Shown: positions 8,459 to 17,433 of the stretch, one piece after another
Layout of the letters: each line of letters opens with the position of its first letter
Position numbering within the stretch: position 1 is the stretch's first letter
Assembly (NCBI RefSeq): GCF_900105755.1
Contig: NZ_FNTQ01000001.1
Span: 6,572,001-6,636,000, forward strand
Length of the DNA stretch: 64,000 nucleotides
Direction: 5' to 3'
DNA from: Streptomyces sp. Ag109_O5-10
GTDB taxonomy: Bacteria; Actinomycetota; Actinomycetes; Streptomycetales; Streptomycetaceae
Notes under the pieces: generated by a model
The model's database searches: none
What the model was told of the DNA's origin: nothing
What the model saw: only the letters and a program-made list of their open reading frames with translations
Program-made: the position numbers and the translations under genes

Positions 8459-9535
8459 TCACAGGCGGCGGGCCGACCGGAAGCCGCGGGCGTAGAAGTC
8501 GGTGCCGTCCAGCAGCGAGTGGCCCGACAGGTCGCCCAGGGTGGGGCCGTTGGCGGCGGAGCGGCTGGAGTAGAAGCGGTGCCTGCCCTGGTCGTCGAGG
8601 CCCATGTACATGCCGCAGTGGTCGATGAAGTCCGGCCGGTCCTTGATGATGGCGAAGAAGACCAGGTCGCCGGGTTGCAGGGTGCCCAGGTCGGAGGCCT
8701 GCTTCGTGCCGGTGTGCGGGATCACCAGGCGGCCGGGACCGTAGGCGGCGATGGCGAAGGCGCGGCGCGGCAGACCGGTGCCCTTGGTGTTGGTGTTGTG
8801 CAGGGGGATGCCCATGCGGTAGCCCCACACCAGACGCTGGAAGCCGGAGCAGTCCACGTCGCCGTAGCGGGCCTGCTCCGGCTGTACGCGGGTGCCGTCC
8901 GGGAAGGTCCAGGGAACGCCCAGGTAGTCGTAGAAGTCGGACTGCTCGTCGTGGTAGGCGAAGTCCAGCGGGTTGTTGACCGCCGAGTTGCGCGGGCCGA
9001 AGTGCGCGGTGCCCGCGTAGCGCACGCCCTTGGCGGTGTGCTTGTCGGGCGCCCCGGCGCTGCTGTACTGGAACGCCACCGCGAAGACGTCCGGACTGGT
9101 GTCGCCGAGCGTCTTGTCGAACCAGCCCTTGAACCAGGCGGACTTCTCCATGCCCTGCTGCCAAGGGTGCGGCAGCACCCGCACCCAGGCGTCCGTGGTC
9201 ACCTTGGCCTCGGTGGTCCGCGGCTCGCTGAAGCTGCGGGTGCGCCCGGTGAGCACGGCGGTCCGGGCCCCGTCGGTGAACGTGGCGAGCGTGCCGCCGT
9301 CGGCACCGCGGACCACGGTGCGGGCGGGGGCGGACAGCCGCTCGAAGGTCCGCTTCCCGGAGTTCGAACCGGTGCCCGTGCCGTCGGCGGCCGTGCCGCC
9401 GTCGCCGCTGCCGCTGTCGTGCCGGTTCCAGGCGTACCCGCCCACCGCCCCGGCGGCCGCCACGCCCGCGATCGTCCCGAGCAGAGCGCGGCGGGTCGGG
9501 CGGCTGTTGCCTCTGCCGGCGGAGTGGGAGTGCAT
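8459..9535 (-). CDS. Tat-exported NlpC/P60 family hydrolase
   Basis: This 358-residue protein has a twin-arginine signal (TRRALLGTIAGVAAAGAVGG) near residues 14-33 and a Ser/Gly/Thr-rich spacer, so it is predicted to be exported folded. The NlpC/P60 catalytic Cys is in DCSGF (about residue 228) and the His in DHCGMYMG (about 308), as in gamma-D-glutamyl endopeptidases. The ATG has a strong AGGAGGATCGGTC site. It lies between pgsC and the glycosyltransferase, the position where pgsA or a gamma-glutamyl hydrolase would be expected. Cleavage of gamma-glutamyl bonds in peptidoglycan or poly-gamma-glutamate is therefore a reasonable inference. Confidence 0.85.
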   Translation of the reverse strand: MHSHSAGRGNSRPTRRALLGTIAGVAAAGAVGGYAWNRHDSGSGDGGTAADGTGTGSNSGKRTFERLSAPARTVVRGADGGTLATFTDGARTAVLTGRTRSFSEPRTTEAKVTTDAWVRVLPHPWQQGMEKSAWFKGWFDKTLGDTSPDVFAVAFQYSSAGAPDKHTAKGVRYAGTAHFGPRNSAVNNPLDFAYHDEQSDFYDYLGVPWTFPDGTRVQPEQARYGDVDCSGFQRLVWGYRMGIPLHNTNTKGTGLPRRAFAIAAYGPGRLVIPHTGTKQASDLGTLQPGDLVFFAIIKDRPDFIDHCGMYMGLDDQGRHRFYSSRSAANGPTLGDLSGHSLLDGTDFYARGFRSARRL

Positions 9536-9581
9536 GACCGATCCTCCTGGAATGACGGGGTGAGCGGGGGGTGTGTGCGGG

Positions 9582-10064
9582 TCAGCCGGTGGGCAGGACG
9601 CCGATCAGCAGACCGGAGACCAGTACCACGTACGTGGCCAGCGTCACGGCCGTGGTCGAGATGACCGTGGCGGCGATCGGCTGACGGACCATCTGGTAGG
9701 AGACCAGACCGGGAACGATGAAGCCAAGGGTCTGTGAGGTGTACAGCAGGGGGAACTCGTGGCTGAGGGCGAGCATCACGGTGGTCTGTATCAGCACCGC
9801 GCTCAGCACCACGGCGGCGAACAGCCGCTTGCCGTAGAGGATCACGGTGCGCTGCAGCAGCCTCGTGGCGAAGTACGTGACCGCCGCGACACCGACCATC
9901 AGCGCGGCCATCTGCACGTCGGTGACGAGCGTGAGGGCGATCCAGCCCGGGGTGATCATCCCTCCGGGGGAGAGATTGGTGGTCAGGTAGCAGACGAGCG
10001 AGAAGACCAGCCCGAGGGCGATCCCGAGTGCGGCGGTCTGTGCGGTGAGGTGGGCGGGGATCAC
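9582..10064 (-). CDS. pgsC: PgsC/CapC poly-gamma-glutamate synthesis membrane protein
   Basis: The 160-residue protein starts at a GTG that overlaps the stop of pgsB (GTGA), showing translational coupling. It has about five membrane segments and the PgsC features ALGIALGLVFSLVCYLTTNLSPGG at the N-terminus and GFIVPGLVSYQMVRQ near the middle. Its length is close to the Bacillus protein (about 150). PgsC acts with PgsB in the membrane-bound amide-ligase complex that polymerises D/L-glutamate through the gamma-carboxyl group. Without pgsA and pgsE nearby, the product and its export route are uncertain. Confidence 0.85.
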   Translation of the reverse strand: MIPAHLTAQTAALGIALGLVFSLVCYLTTNLSPGGMITPGWIALTLVTDVQMAALMVGVAAVTYFATRLLQRTVILYGKRLFAAVVLSAVLIQTTVMLALSHEFPLLYTSQTLGFIVPGLVSYQMVRQPIAATVISTTAVTLATYVVLVSGLLIGVLPTG

Positions 10065-11557
10065 GGGTTCCTCGTGGACTGGGGCTGATCGTAGGAGAGG
10101 CGCGGGTCGGCCGGGGCGCTCTGGCTGTCGGGCCGGCCGTCGCTGTCGGACCGGCCGGGGCCGTCGGACCGGCCGTGGGTGGCGGCGAACTGGCGGGCGA
10201 GTTCGCGCTGGTTCGGGATGTGGAAGCTGTGGGTCGTCTCCAGTGGTGCCACCCAGCTGTACGGCTCCGGCTCGGGCGGCCGGGCCAGCGCGACCTGCGG
10301 CCGGACCAGCACGATCTGCATGGTCTCCTGGTCCAGGCCGTCGCCCTGGGGAACGCCCTCGAAGGGATCCTCGGACTCGTCCAGCGGCAGCCCGGCGAGG
10401 CATTCCAGGAACAGCTCGCCCTGGCCGTGGATGTTGCCGATCGCCACCATCGAGGAGGACGGGCCGAGTTCCGCGAGGATCGACTCGGTCACCTCCTCGG
10501 GGTCCCGGCGGTCGCCGCCGAGATCCACCACCCGCCCGGTGAAGGCTGCCGGGATCGCGTCACGGGCGCTCTTGGTCGGGTGGCCGATCAGGAACACCGT
10601 CTCGGCGGCGAGGTCGGGGACGATCGCGCCCATCTGGCCGTTGCGCTCCACCCGGTCCGGGCGGCAGTTGATGACCACGTTGAGAGGCCGTCTGATCGCG
10701 CCCAGATCCTCCAGTTGCTGGACGTTCATGAGCGTCGACTCGGGGTCGTTGGCCGCGAAGACGTTGGCGAACCGCAGTTGCTTGCCCTCGGGGGTGACGT
10801 AGCGCTCCACCGACAGCACGCCCGGGTCGGGCGGCGCGTCCCACATGCCCTGCATCGCGGTCTGCCGTTCCACGCCGAGCAGTTCGGCGACGGCCAGCGC
10901 GATCGCCACGTTCTCCTTGAAGGTGAACCAGCTGAAGCCGCGCAGCTCCGCGTCGGTCACCGTCTCCGGATCGACCGCGATCAGGCGGCAGTTCCGCTTG
11001 TCGGCCTCCTCCTGGAGGATGTGCAGCCGGTCCTTCTCCGCCGTCACGCAGACCCCGCCCACCGGCATCGAGCGGGAGAGCGAGCGGGCGACGTCGTCCA
11101 GGGTCGGTCCCATCTCCTCCAGATGGTCCTCACGGACGTTGCACAGCACGCCGATCGTGGAACGGATCAGCTTCTCCTGGTTGATCTCCTGCAGCGCGGG
11201 CATCACCGCCATGCACTCGATCACCAGCGCGTCCGGCCGGTAGGTCGCCGCCCGCCGCACGATGCCGATCTGCTCGACGATGTTGGACAGCCCGAACTTG
11301 CGGTAGATCGGTTCCTCGGTGCCGTCCGGATGAATGAACCGGGCCGCGGTGCCGGTGGTCTTGGCCACCGTGACCAGGTCGCCGCCGCGCAGCGCGCCCG
11401 CGCACAGCCGGGTGATCGAACTCTTGCCGCGGATGCCGTTGACCAGCACCCGCGTCGGTATCTGCTCCAGCGAGGCGAAGTGCCGCCGCTGCTCCACGAT
11501 TCCGGCGATCCACAGCCCGACGCAGCAGAGCAGGACGATGACATAGAGGAAAAGCAT
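10061..11557 (-). CDS. pgsB: PgsB/CapB poly-gamma-glutamate synthase (Mur-ligase-like)
   Basis: The protein has 498 residues. A single N-terminal membrane segment (2-20) is followed by the ATP-binding loop NGIRGKSS at 40-47, typical of PgsB/CapB and related to Mur ligases. VREDHLEEMGP and the late IGNIHGQGE segment are further family hallmarks. Bacillus PgsB is about 390 residues; this protein has an extra polar C-terminal tail of about 80 residues ending in a Ser/Asp/Gly/Arg-rich stretch. It starts 15 bases after the Cache/HAMP gene and overlaps pgsC by 4 bases, so the three genes are probably cotranscribed. Confidence 0.9.
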   Translation of the reverse strand: MLFLYVIVLLCCVGLWIAGIVEQRRHFASLEQIPTRVLVNGIRGKSSITRLCAGALRGGDLVTVAKTTGTAARFIHPDGTEEPIYRKFGLSNIVEQIGIVRRAATYRPDALVIECMAVMPALQEINQEKLIRSTIGVLCNVREDHLEEMGPTLDDVARSLSRSMPVGGVCVTAEKDRLHILQEEADKRNCRLIAVDPETVTDAELRGFSWFTFKENVAIALAVAELLGVERQTAMQGMWDAPPDPGVLSVERYVTPEGKQLRFANVFAANDPESTLMNVQQLEDLGAIRRPLNVVINCRPDRVERNGQMGAIVPDLAAETVFLIGHPTKSARDAIPAAFTGRVVDLGGDRRDPEEVTESILAELGPSSSMVAIGNIHGQGELFLECLAGLPLDESEDPFEGVPQGDGLDQETMQIVLVRPQVALARPPEPEPYSWVAPLETTHSFHIPNQRELARQFAATHGRSDGPGRSDSDGRPDSQSAPADPRLSYDQPQSTRNP

Positions 11558-11572
11558 GCCGATTCCGTCCTT

Positions 11573-13843
11573 CTATCGCTGGAGGGTGGTCTGACGCCGG
11601 GACGGGGAGGACCCGGCGGCATGGCCGGATCTGGCCGCCCGGTCGCGTTCCGCCAGGGCCTGGCGCATCAGTTCCAGGCTGCGGGTGACCGAGCCGATCT
11701 CGTCGTGGTTGACCGGGTGCAGCACGGTGCGGCGATCGCCGCCGGCGAGCCGCTCGACCAGCACCGCGACCGAGCGCAGCGGCCGGACCACCACGACATA
11801 CAGCCAGCCCAGGCAGGCGGCGCCCAGGGTGAGGCCGAGGATCCCCGCGAGCATGGTGCGCTGCTCGGCCTGCACCGCGGGAATCTGGAGCGCCGCCGCG
11901 GGTTCCGCGGTCACCACGTGCCAGCCGAGCCGGGCCGTCGGACCGCTCTGCGCCAGCGGCGCGGCACCGTCGACCGACGGACCGGAGGACGTGCGCAGCA
12001 CCCGCGAGGTCGCGGTGCCCGCGGTTCCCGGGGCGCCCTGGGTGGCGCGGGCGAGACGGCTGAGTCCGGAGTCGGGCAGCGACTGGAAGGCGCGGTAGCC
12101 CACGTTCGCCGCCAGCACCCTGTCGTCGTCGTCCGTCACCCAGACGCTGCCCAGTTTCGGTCTGGACAGAATGGAGTTGAGCGCCTTCACGTCGATCTCG
12201 CCGAACAGGACCACACCTTCCGCCGGGGCCTTGCCCTTGACGGCGCGGACCTGCGCGTAGGCGGCGATCGCCGGGATCCGGCCCGAGGTGTTGACGGTGG
12301 TGATCCCGCCGCCGCCGGGCACGTGGACGATGGTGCGCAGCGGTGACCCGCCCACGCGCAGCGTGATGGCGCCCGAGCTGTCCAGGAGATACAGCGAGCG
12401 GAACTGCTTGTGGTCGTCGAGGGTGCGCCGCAGCACCTCGGTCTGGGCGGCCCGGCTGCTGCCCGGCAGACCCGCGGCCGCGTCGCTCAGGTCGGTGTAC
12501 AGCTGGTCGAGGGACTGCCGGACCCGGTTCGACGTGATCTCGGTGCGGGTCTGCTGGACGGCGACGACCGAGGCCGGGACCGCGGTCGCGCTGTGCGCCC
12601 GGTTCAGCACGGAGATCATCGGCACCGCCCAGCAGGCCACCACCAGCACGCCGACCGCGGCCAGCGCCCGGTAGCCCGGTCCGCGTCGGGCCGGGAAGTC
12701 TTGCGGGCCGCTCTCGCCGAGCAGTTGCCGGCGCAGCGACTCCAGGGCCCGCCCGATCCGGGACATCTCCCCGAAGCCGTTCACCGGAACCGGCCGGGAC
12801 AGCTCCTCCCACGCGGCCGGTCCGCTCTCGGTCGCGCCCCGGGCCAGGCGGCCTGCGGACAGGTACAGCCACAGCAGCGGCCGCTGCAGGAAGAAGTGCA
12901 GGGCCAGCCCGAGCAGCAGCGCGAGCACGACCAGCGCCCCCGCCGCCTTGAGGGCGAAGCCCGAGTAGTCGACGGCGGTGGCCGTCGCGGGCACCGTGCG
13001 GGAGGTGAGCACCACCAGACCGAGGCCGTCGGTGTCACCGGGACCGGTCGTCGAGGCGACTTGGGCCCAGCCGGCCACCGTGCGCCGGCTGCCCGCGGAA
13101 GCGCCCAGCAGGCTTCCCGAGGCGTCGGTGTCCTGCCCCGACCCCTTCGCCGCGCGGGTCGCCGCCGAGGGCAGAGAGCTGTCGGCGCCGGCCGGCGACG
13201 CCGTGCCGTGGGACGCGGTGGCGAGCGCGGTGCCGCTCGCGTCCAGCACCTCGGCGGTGCGTCCGTCGCCGTACGCCGTGGGGGCGGGGAGCGCCTCGGA
13301 GACCACCAGCAGCCACTGCCGGTCGGGCCCGCTCGGGACCTGGTTCTGGTCCTGGTTGGCGTCCTCCTGCTGCGCGGGCAGGGTGACCTTGGCGAAGTAC
13401 AGCAGTTGCCGGGTGCCGTCCGAGGTCACCAGACGGGGCGGGATCCCCCCGTGCCCGGATGCCGCCTTGGCGGCGTCGAACCCGGCCAGCTGCACCGTCT
13501 TGCCGCCGGTCGCCAGCAGTTTGCCGGTCCGCGGGTCGAGCAGCGCACTGCCGAGGATCCCCTTCCGGGCGGCAGTCAGTGCTTTGAGCGTGGTCGCGGG
13601 GGTCGACGCGCTCGTCGCCGGGTACGCCTTGGCCGTGCGGCGGACCGTGCTCGCCTCGGCGTCGATGGTGGTGCGCATCGACAGCGCGGTGTCGGCGGCG
13701 ATCTGCTGCTCCCCGTCCGACACGGCCTGCGGCACCCCCGTGGCATGGATGCCGTCGAGGCCGATCATGGTCAGGGCTGCGACCACCAGCAGGAGTACGA
13801 CGAGCGAGGCGATCGGCGGGCGCACCCCGCCGAGGATCGGCAT
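11573..13843 (-). CDS. Tandem Cache-HAMP membrane protein lacking an output domain
   Basis: This 756-residue protein is made of two similar halves. Each has a membrane segment, a large extracytoplasmic Cache-like domain, a second membrane segment and a HAMP-like linker. The segments lie at about residues 12-30, 300-318, 402-420 and 686-706. The second half ends with a clear HAMP signature (PLRSVAVLVERLAGGDRR, then NHDEIGSVTRSLELM) and stops 40 residues later, with no kinase, cyclase or methyl-accepting domain. It is the first gene of the pgs-type cluster, 15 bases before pgsB. It may sense extracellular ligands or be a structural partner in place of PgsA. The ATG at 13843 lacks a good ribosome-binding site, so the start is uncertain. 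Confidence 0.7.
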   Translation of the reverse strand: MPILGGVRPPIASLVVLLLVVAALTMIGLDGIHATGVPQAVSDGEQQIAADTALSMRTTIDAEASTVRRTAKAYPATSASTPATTLKALTAARKGILGSALLDPRTGKLLATGGKTVQLAGFDAAKAASGHGGIPPRLVTSDGTRQLLYFAKVTLPAQQEDANQDQNQVPSGPDRQWLLVVSEALPAPTAYGDGRTAEVLDASGTALATASHGTASPAGADSSLPSAATRAAKGSGQDTDASGSLLGASAGSRRTVAGWAQVASTTGPGDTDGLGLVVLTSRTVPATATAVDYSGFALKAAGALVVLALLLGLALHFFLQRPLLWLYLSAGRLARGATESGPAAWEELSRPVPVNGFGEMSRIGRALESLRRQLLGESGPQDFPARRGPGYRALAAVGVLVVACWAVPMISVLNRAHSATAVPASVVAVQQTRTEITSNRVRQSLDQLYTDLSDAAAGLPGSSRAAQTEVLRRTLDDHKQFRSLYLLDSSGAITLRVGGSPLRTIVHVPGGGGITTVNTSGRIPAIAAYAQVRAVKGKAPAEGVVLFGEIDVKALNSILSRPKLGSVWVTDDDDRVLAANVGYRAFQSLPDSGLSRLARATQGAPGTAGTATSRVLRTSSGPSVDGAAPLAQSGPTARLGWHVVTAEPAAALQIPAVQAEQRTMLAGILGLTLGAACLGWLYVVVVRPLRSVAVLVERLAGGDRRTVLHPVNHDEIGSVTRSLELMRQALAERDRAARSGHAAGSSPSRRQTTLQR

Positions 13844-14057
13844 ATCGGCGCGGCGGCGGGTGCGGTGTCGGCGCGGCGCCCGGGGGGCGGAGGGCAGGGC
13901 AGGAAATCCTTCGTCAATTGGCGCCGAGCGCCCGAACGTTCTACAGGCCGAACACTCTAGCGTCAGGCGATTACATAACCATCACACTTTCACGCCTGTT
14001 TCGTGCGTGTGAACCAGGCCGCCCTGTGACGGTCGACGCACGGGTCCCACGGCGAGC

Positions 14058-14092
14058 CGAAGGGCGGAGCCACGCGCTGGGCCCGCCCTTCG
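14058..14092 (-). terminator. Terminator downstream of the secreted esterase
   Basis: A 10-bp stem CGAAGGGCGG with CCGCCCTTCG, loop about 15 nt, lies about 35 bases past the stop of the minus-strand alpha/beta-hydrolase gene. The rest of 13844-14125 holds the promoter side of the Cache/HAMP gene; no gene is visible there. Confidence 0.65.
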
Positions 14093-14125
14093 GATGTCCG
14101 GCGGATTGTCCGGCTGACCGTCCGG

Positions 14126-15472
14126 TCAGGGGACGAAGGAGATCTCCGGGTACTTGCTGCTGGTGCCGTCGAGCAGGGTGCTGTGCTGCTTGCGCAGCTC
14201 CTGGTCGAAGAAGGCCGCAAGGTAGACGCGCTGGACCGCGATCGCACGGTCCGGGTCGATCGTCCCGTACTGCTGCTGGAGCTGCGACTGGGAGATCCCG
14301 AGCAGACGCGCGTACTGGGGCACCATCCACTCGTTGTCGCTGAAGGACAGGTGCGCCGCGCCCTTGAGCTTGATGTCGACCTTGTACCCCTTCAGGTGCG
14401 ACCACAGCGTGCGCCACGACGAGTCGTTGTTGCGGTTGTGGCTGCCGGAGCTGAAGAGCATGAACGGGCGCTTCAGGTCCTTGCTCGGAGCCGTCCCGAA
14501 GAACTGGCCGTCCAGGTTGGCGCCGGCGGCGATACGGCTGTCGAGCTGCATGGCGGTGTCGACCGCCGCGCCGCCCAGCGACCAGCCGAACATGCCGATC
14601 TTCGACATGTCGACCGACTTCGTCAGCCCCACGGGGAGGGTGGCCTTGCCGACGTCCGGGTTGCCGCCCTTGCTGAGCGTGGAGAGCTGGTTGATGACGA
14701 ACTTGATGTCGGCCGCGCGCACCTTGAGCGTGTCGGACGAGTGGGCGCCCGCCGGCATCTGGTTGACCTCGAGCCGACTGCCGGGGAACTGCACCTCGTT
14801 GGCGTCGTGCGTGTGGTCGACGGCGACGACGAGGTAGCCGCGGCTGGCGAGGTCCTGGACGAGCGCGGTGCCCATCGCACGGTCCGAGTGCAGCCCGGTC
14901 GAGTACAGCAGGACGGGCAGCTTGCCGAGCGCGGTGTTCACCGGGGCGAGGACATGACCCGCCGTGGTCGGCAGGGTGACGAACTGCGGCGACAGCCCGC
15001 GCGTGGCGAGGAAGTGGGCGCCGGAGATCGACGGCATCCACGGCGCCTGGTAGTGCCCGGACGTGGAAGTGGCCGGGTACCAGAGCGACACCATCAGCTC
15101 GCGGGACTTGCTGCCGGACACGTACGGGTCCGTACGGGACTTGTCGACGAGGTGCAGGCCGACCATGCCCACTTTGTACTTCCCGCTCGGGGCGGGCATC
15201 TTGAGCTGCAGAGCGGACGCGGCCTTGCGGCCGGCCGAGAGAGTCTGCGGGCGTACGGCGGGCTTCCGGTGACCCAGCGGCTTCTCGTCGTTCTCGGGTG
15301 CCCAGGGCGCGCTCGTGGGGGACGAGGACGCGGTGGTCACGGGCTGGGAGGACGACGTTCCGGTGGCCATCGCCGACGACAGCCCCACACCCAGTGCAAC
15401 GGCCAGCGCACCCGCAGAGCCGACCGCTACGGCGATCATTCTGCGACGGTGGCGCAGGCGGCGGTGATTCAT
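14126..15472 (-). CDS. Secreted alpha/beta-hydrolase, PAF-acetylhydrolase/lipase-like
   Basis: The 448-residue protein starts MNHRRLRHRRRMIAV, a basic n-region followed by a hydrophobic core and an Ala-rich cleavage region near residue 35, so secretion is expected. The nucleophile elbow GWSLGG is near residue 297, and the oxyanion segment VLLYSTGLHSDR precedes it. The catalytic His is probably in GAAHLSFSD. Overall layout fits the platelet-activating-factor acetylhydrolase (isoform II-like) esterase family. The frame is open further upstream to 15655, but only the ATG at 15472 gives a proper signal peptide. No operon partner is present. Confidence 0.8.
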   Translation of the reverse strand: MNHRRLRHRRRMIAVAVGSAGALAVALGVGLSSAMATGTSSSQPVTTASSSPTSAPWAPENDEKPLGHRKPAVRPQTLSAGRKAASALQLKMPAPSGKYKVGMVGLHLVDKSRTDPYVSGSKSRELMVSLWYPATSTSGHYQAPWMPSISGAHFLATRGLSPQFVTLPTTAGHVLAPVNTALGKLPVLLYSTGLHSDRAMGTALVQDLASRGYLVVAVDHTHDANEVQFPGSRLEVNQMPAGAHSSDTLKVRAADIKFVINQLSTLSKGGNPDVGKATLPVGLTKSVDMSKIGMFGWSLGGAAVDTAMQLDSRIAAGANLDGQFFGTAPSKDLKRPFMLFSSGSHNRNNDSSWRTLWSHLKGYKVDIKLKGAAHLSFSDNEWMVPQYARLLGISQSQLQQQYGTIDPDRAIAVQRVYLAAFFDQELRKQHSTLLDGTSSKYPEISFVP

Positions 15473-15849
15473 GAAACCCCCTCGTGGGTCGGCGATCACA
15501 GAACGGGCGATCGACTGCCGCACACCGTACCGCGACACCCCTCCGCGGACCCACGCGCCCCGGGCGGACCGGTGGTGACCCCACGTACCGCGTGCCGGGT
15601 CCATGATCCGGCGCTGCGCGGCGCCGGCCACGCCCGTGTGGTGTGACCGGTGCAAGGCGTCAAGTCAAGCCGCCCGGCGACAGGTTGCCCCGGTCTCCGG
15701 CGACGCCGGCCATGCCGGGAACGGCGATCCGGGGACCTGGCGGCCGGCGGGTCCGCGCTGCGCGGCACGAACGCCGGTCAGCGGTGAGAGCCTGGGGGGC
15801 GACGGCAGGATCGTGTTCCCGCCGGGCGGGAGAACGGAGCGAGGACAGG
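15473..15849. other. 377-bp intergenic region between divergent genes
   Basis: This region separates the divergent secreted esterase and TrpF-like genes and should hold both promoters. I see no conserved RNA fold, strong hairpin or small gene in it. Open frames through it are extensions or shadows of the neighbours. Confidence 0.5.
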
Positions 15850-16425
15850 ATGAGCGGGCAGCGGCAGCCGGCGTTCGTGAAGGTGTGCGGGCTCACCAGG
15901 GAGGAGCAGATCGACTGGGCCGTCGAGCTGGGGTACGACGCCGTCGGGATCGTCGTGACGCCGAAGAGCAAGCGGTACTGCCCGCCCGAACGGGCCCTGG
16001 CGCTGGCCGGCCATGCCCGGGGACGGATCCCCGTCTTCGCCGTGGCCCTGACCCTCGCCGAGACGGCCGCCGTCGCCGAGCACTTCGACGTCGTCCAGAT
16101 CTACGAGCCGGCCGACATCCCGAACCTCGCACTCGCCTCCGGCACTCCGCCCGAGAAGCCGGAGGCGCTGCGGTACTTCTTCTACGACGCCAGCGCGGGC
16201 AGCGGCGTGTTCGAGGACATCCCTCGCTGGGTCGGTGAGGTGCCGGGCAAGGTGGTGATCGCCGGGGGCCTCGACGAGCACAACGTGGCCGGTGTCATCG
16301 AGGAGTTCGGGCCCTACGGCGTGGACGTCTCCAGCAGCGTCGAGACCGCGCCGGGGGTCAAGAGCCGCGCGAAGATGGCCGCCTTCGTCGCCGCCGCCCG
16401 TACCCCCGGGCGGAACGGCCGTTAG
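15850..16425 (+). CDS. TrpF-like (phosphoribosylanthranilate isomerase-family) protein
   Basis: The 191-residue protein starts KVCGLTR within residues 11-17, the TrpF N-terminal motif that holds the catalytic Cys, and ends with GVDVSSSVETAPGVKS, the phosphate-binding signature (usually SSGVE..PGxKD). Other TrpF hallmarks are changed: VQLHG appears as VQIYE, and the GGTG phosphate loop as AGSG. Streptomycetes normally use the dual-function PriA instead of TrpF, and no trp genes are near, so anthranilate isomerase activity is doubtful and another isomerase role is likely. The ATG follows a GAGGACAGG site. The gene is convergent with the reductase gene, overlapping by 4 bases. Confidence 0.75.
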   Translation: MSGQRQPAFVKVCGLTREEQIDWAVELGYDAVGIVVTPKSKRYCPPERALALAGHARGRIPVFAVALTLAETAAVAEHFDVVQIYEPADIPNLALASGTPPEKPEALRYFFYDASAGSGVFEDIPRWVGEVPGKVVIAGGLDEHNVAGVIEEFGPYGVDVSSSVETAPGVKSRAKMAAFVAAARTPGRNGR

Positions 16426-17342
16426 CGGCCGGCCTCGCGCAACTCCCTGACGATGCGGGCCGTCACCGGCACGGGTACCCCGTGCCGGTCCGCGGCGCGC
16501 AGCAACGCGCCCCCGATCGCGTCGAGTTCGAGTGGCCGTCCGGCCTCCGCGTCGCGCTGCATCGAGGACTTGGCGGCGGGCGGGAAGGCGTCGTACCGGG
16601 CCAGCGCCCGGGCCGGGTCGGCGGGGGCGCCGCAGGCGCGGCTGACGGCCGCCGTCTCCGCCACGAGGGAGGCCAGTTCCTCGCGGTGCCGGGCGCGGGC
16701 TTCGCCGAGGGGGAGGGCGTAGCGGGTGGTGAGGAGGGCGAACGGGGCGAGGAACGCCATCTTCGCCCAGAGGACGGCGGTCTCGTCGTCCAGGACGCGG
16801 GTGGCCGGGCCGGCGGCGGTGAGCGCGTCGGCCAGGGCCTCCAGGCGGGGGCGGGGGACCTTGGCGCCGGTCAGGTCGATCTCCGCGAAGGGGCTGGTGT
16901 GTTCGATCACGCCCGGGGCGGTGCGGGTCGACTCGACGCGGATGACGGCGGGGGCCACGCGGTCGGGGGCGTAGCGGGCGCGCAGCAGCGCGGGGTGTTC
17001 CACGCCGTTCAGGAACGGGACGACGAGGGCGTCGCCGAGGGCCGCGGGCGGGATGCGGGTGAGGGCCGCGTCCAGGGCGGTGGCCTTGACGGTGACCAGG
17101 CAGGCGTCGACGGGTTCGCGGAGCGTCGTGTCGGCGTCGACGGGGGCCGTGAAGTCGCCGAACAGGGCGCTGCGGACCCGGATTCCGGTGGCGCGCAGGG
17201 TGCGTGCGGTCTCCTCGCCGGCGAGGCAGACCACGCGGTGGCCGGAGCGGGAGAGCAGGGCGGCGAGCAGGCCGCCGACGCCGCCGGGGCCGAGGACGGC
17301 GACCGTGAGGTGGGGGGCCGGTGCGTTCGGGGTGTTCGGCAT
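16422..17342 (-). CDS. 2-dehydropantoate 2-reductase (ApbA/PanE) family protein
   Basis: This 306-residue protein opens with the Rossmann motif AVLGPGGVGG near residues 14-23. It continues as a ketopantoate-reductase-family fold, with VTVKATALD and FLNGVEH segments and a helical C-terminal domain. The ATG at 17342 follows GAAAGGAC. The family reduces ketopantoate to pantoate with NADPH in coenzyme A synthesis, but many members act on other 2-keto acids. With no pan genes nearby, the substrate is open. It is divergent from the DUF2277 gene. Confidence 0.85.
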   Translation of the reverse strand: MPNTPNAPAPHLTVAVLGPGGVGGLLAALLSRSGHRVVCLAGEETARTLRATGIRVRSALFGDFTAPVDADTTLREPVDACLVTVKATALDAALTRIPPAALGDALVVPFLNGVEHPALLRARYAPDRVAPAVIRVESTRTAPGVIEHTSPFAEIDLTGAKVPRPRLEALADALTAAGPATRVLDDETAVLWAKMAFLAPFALLTTRYALPLGEARARHREELASLVAETAAVSRACGAPADPARALARYDAFPPAAKSSMQRDAEAGRPLELDAIGGALLRAADRHGVPVPVTARIVRELREAGR

Positions 17343-17433
17343 GGCGTTGTCCTTTCGTCGGTCGGCCCCGGGAGCGGTGGCCGCCTCCGGAAGATCCTCG
17401 CAGGAGGGCGGGGGTCTGCGGGAGACTGGGGAC

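Noticed and set aside
6171..8495. Very long plus-strand frame over the glycosyltransferase gene
   Set aside because: Its translation is Gly/Arg/Ala low-complexity without domains; the minus strand encodes a clear polytopic glycosyltransferase.
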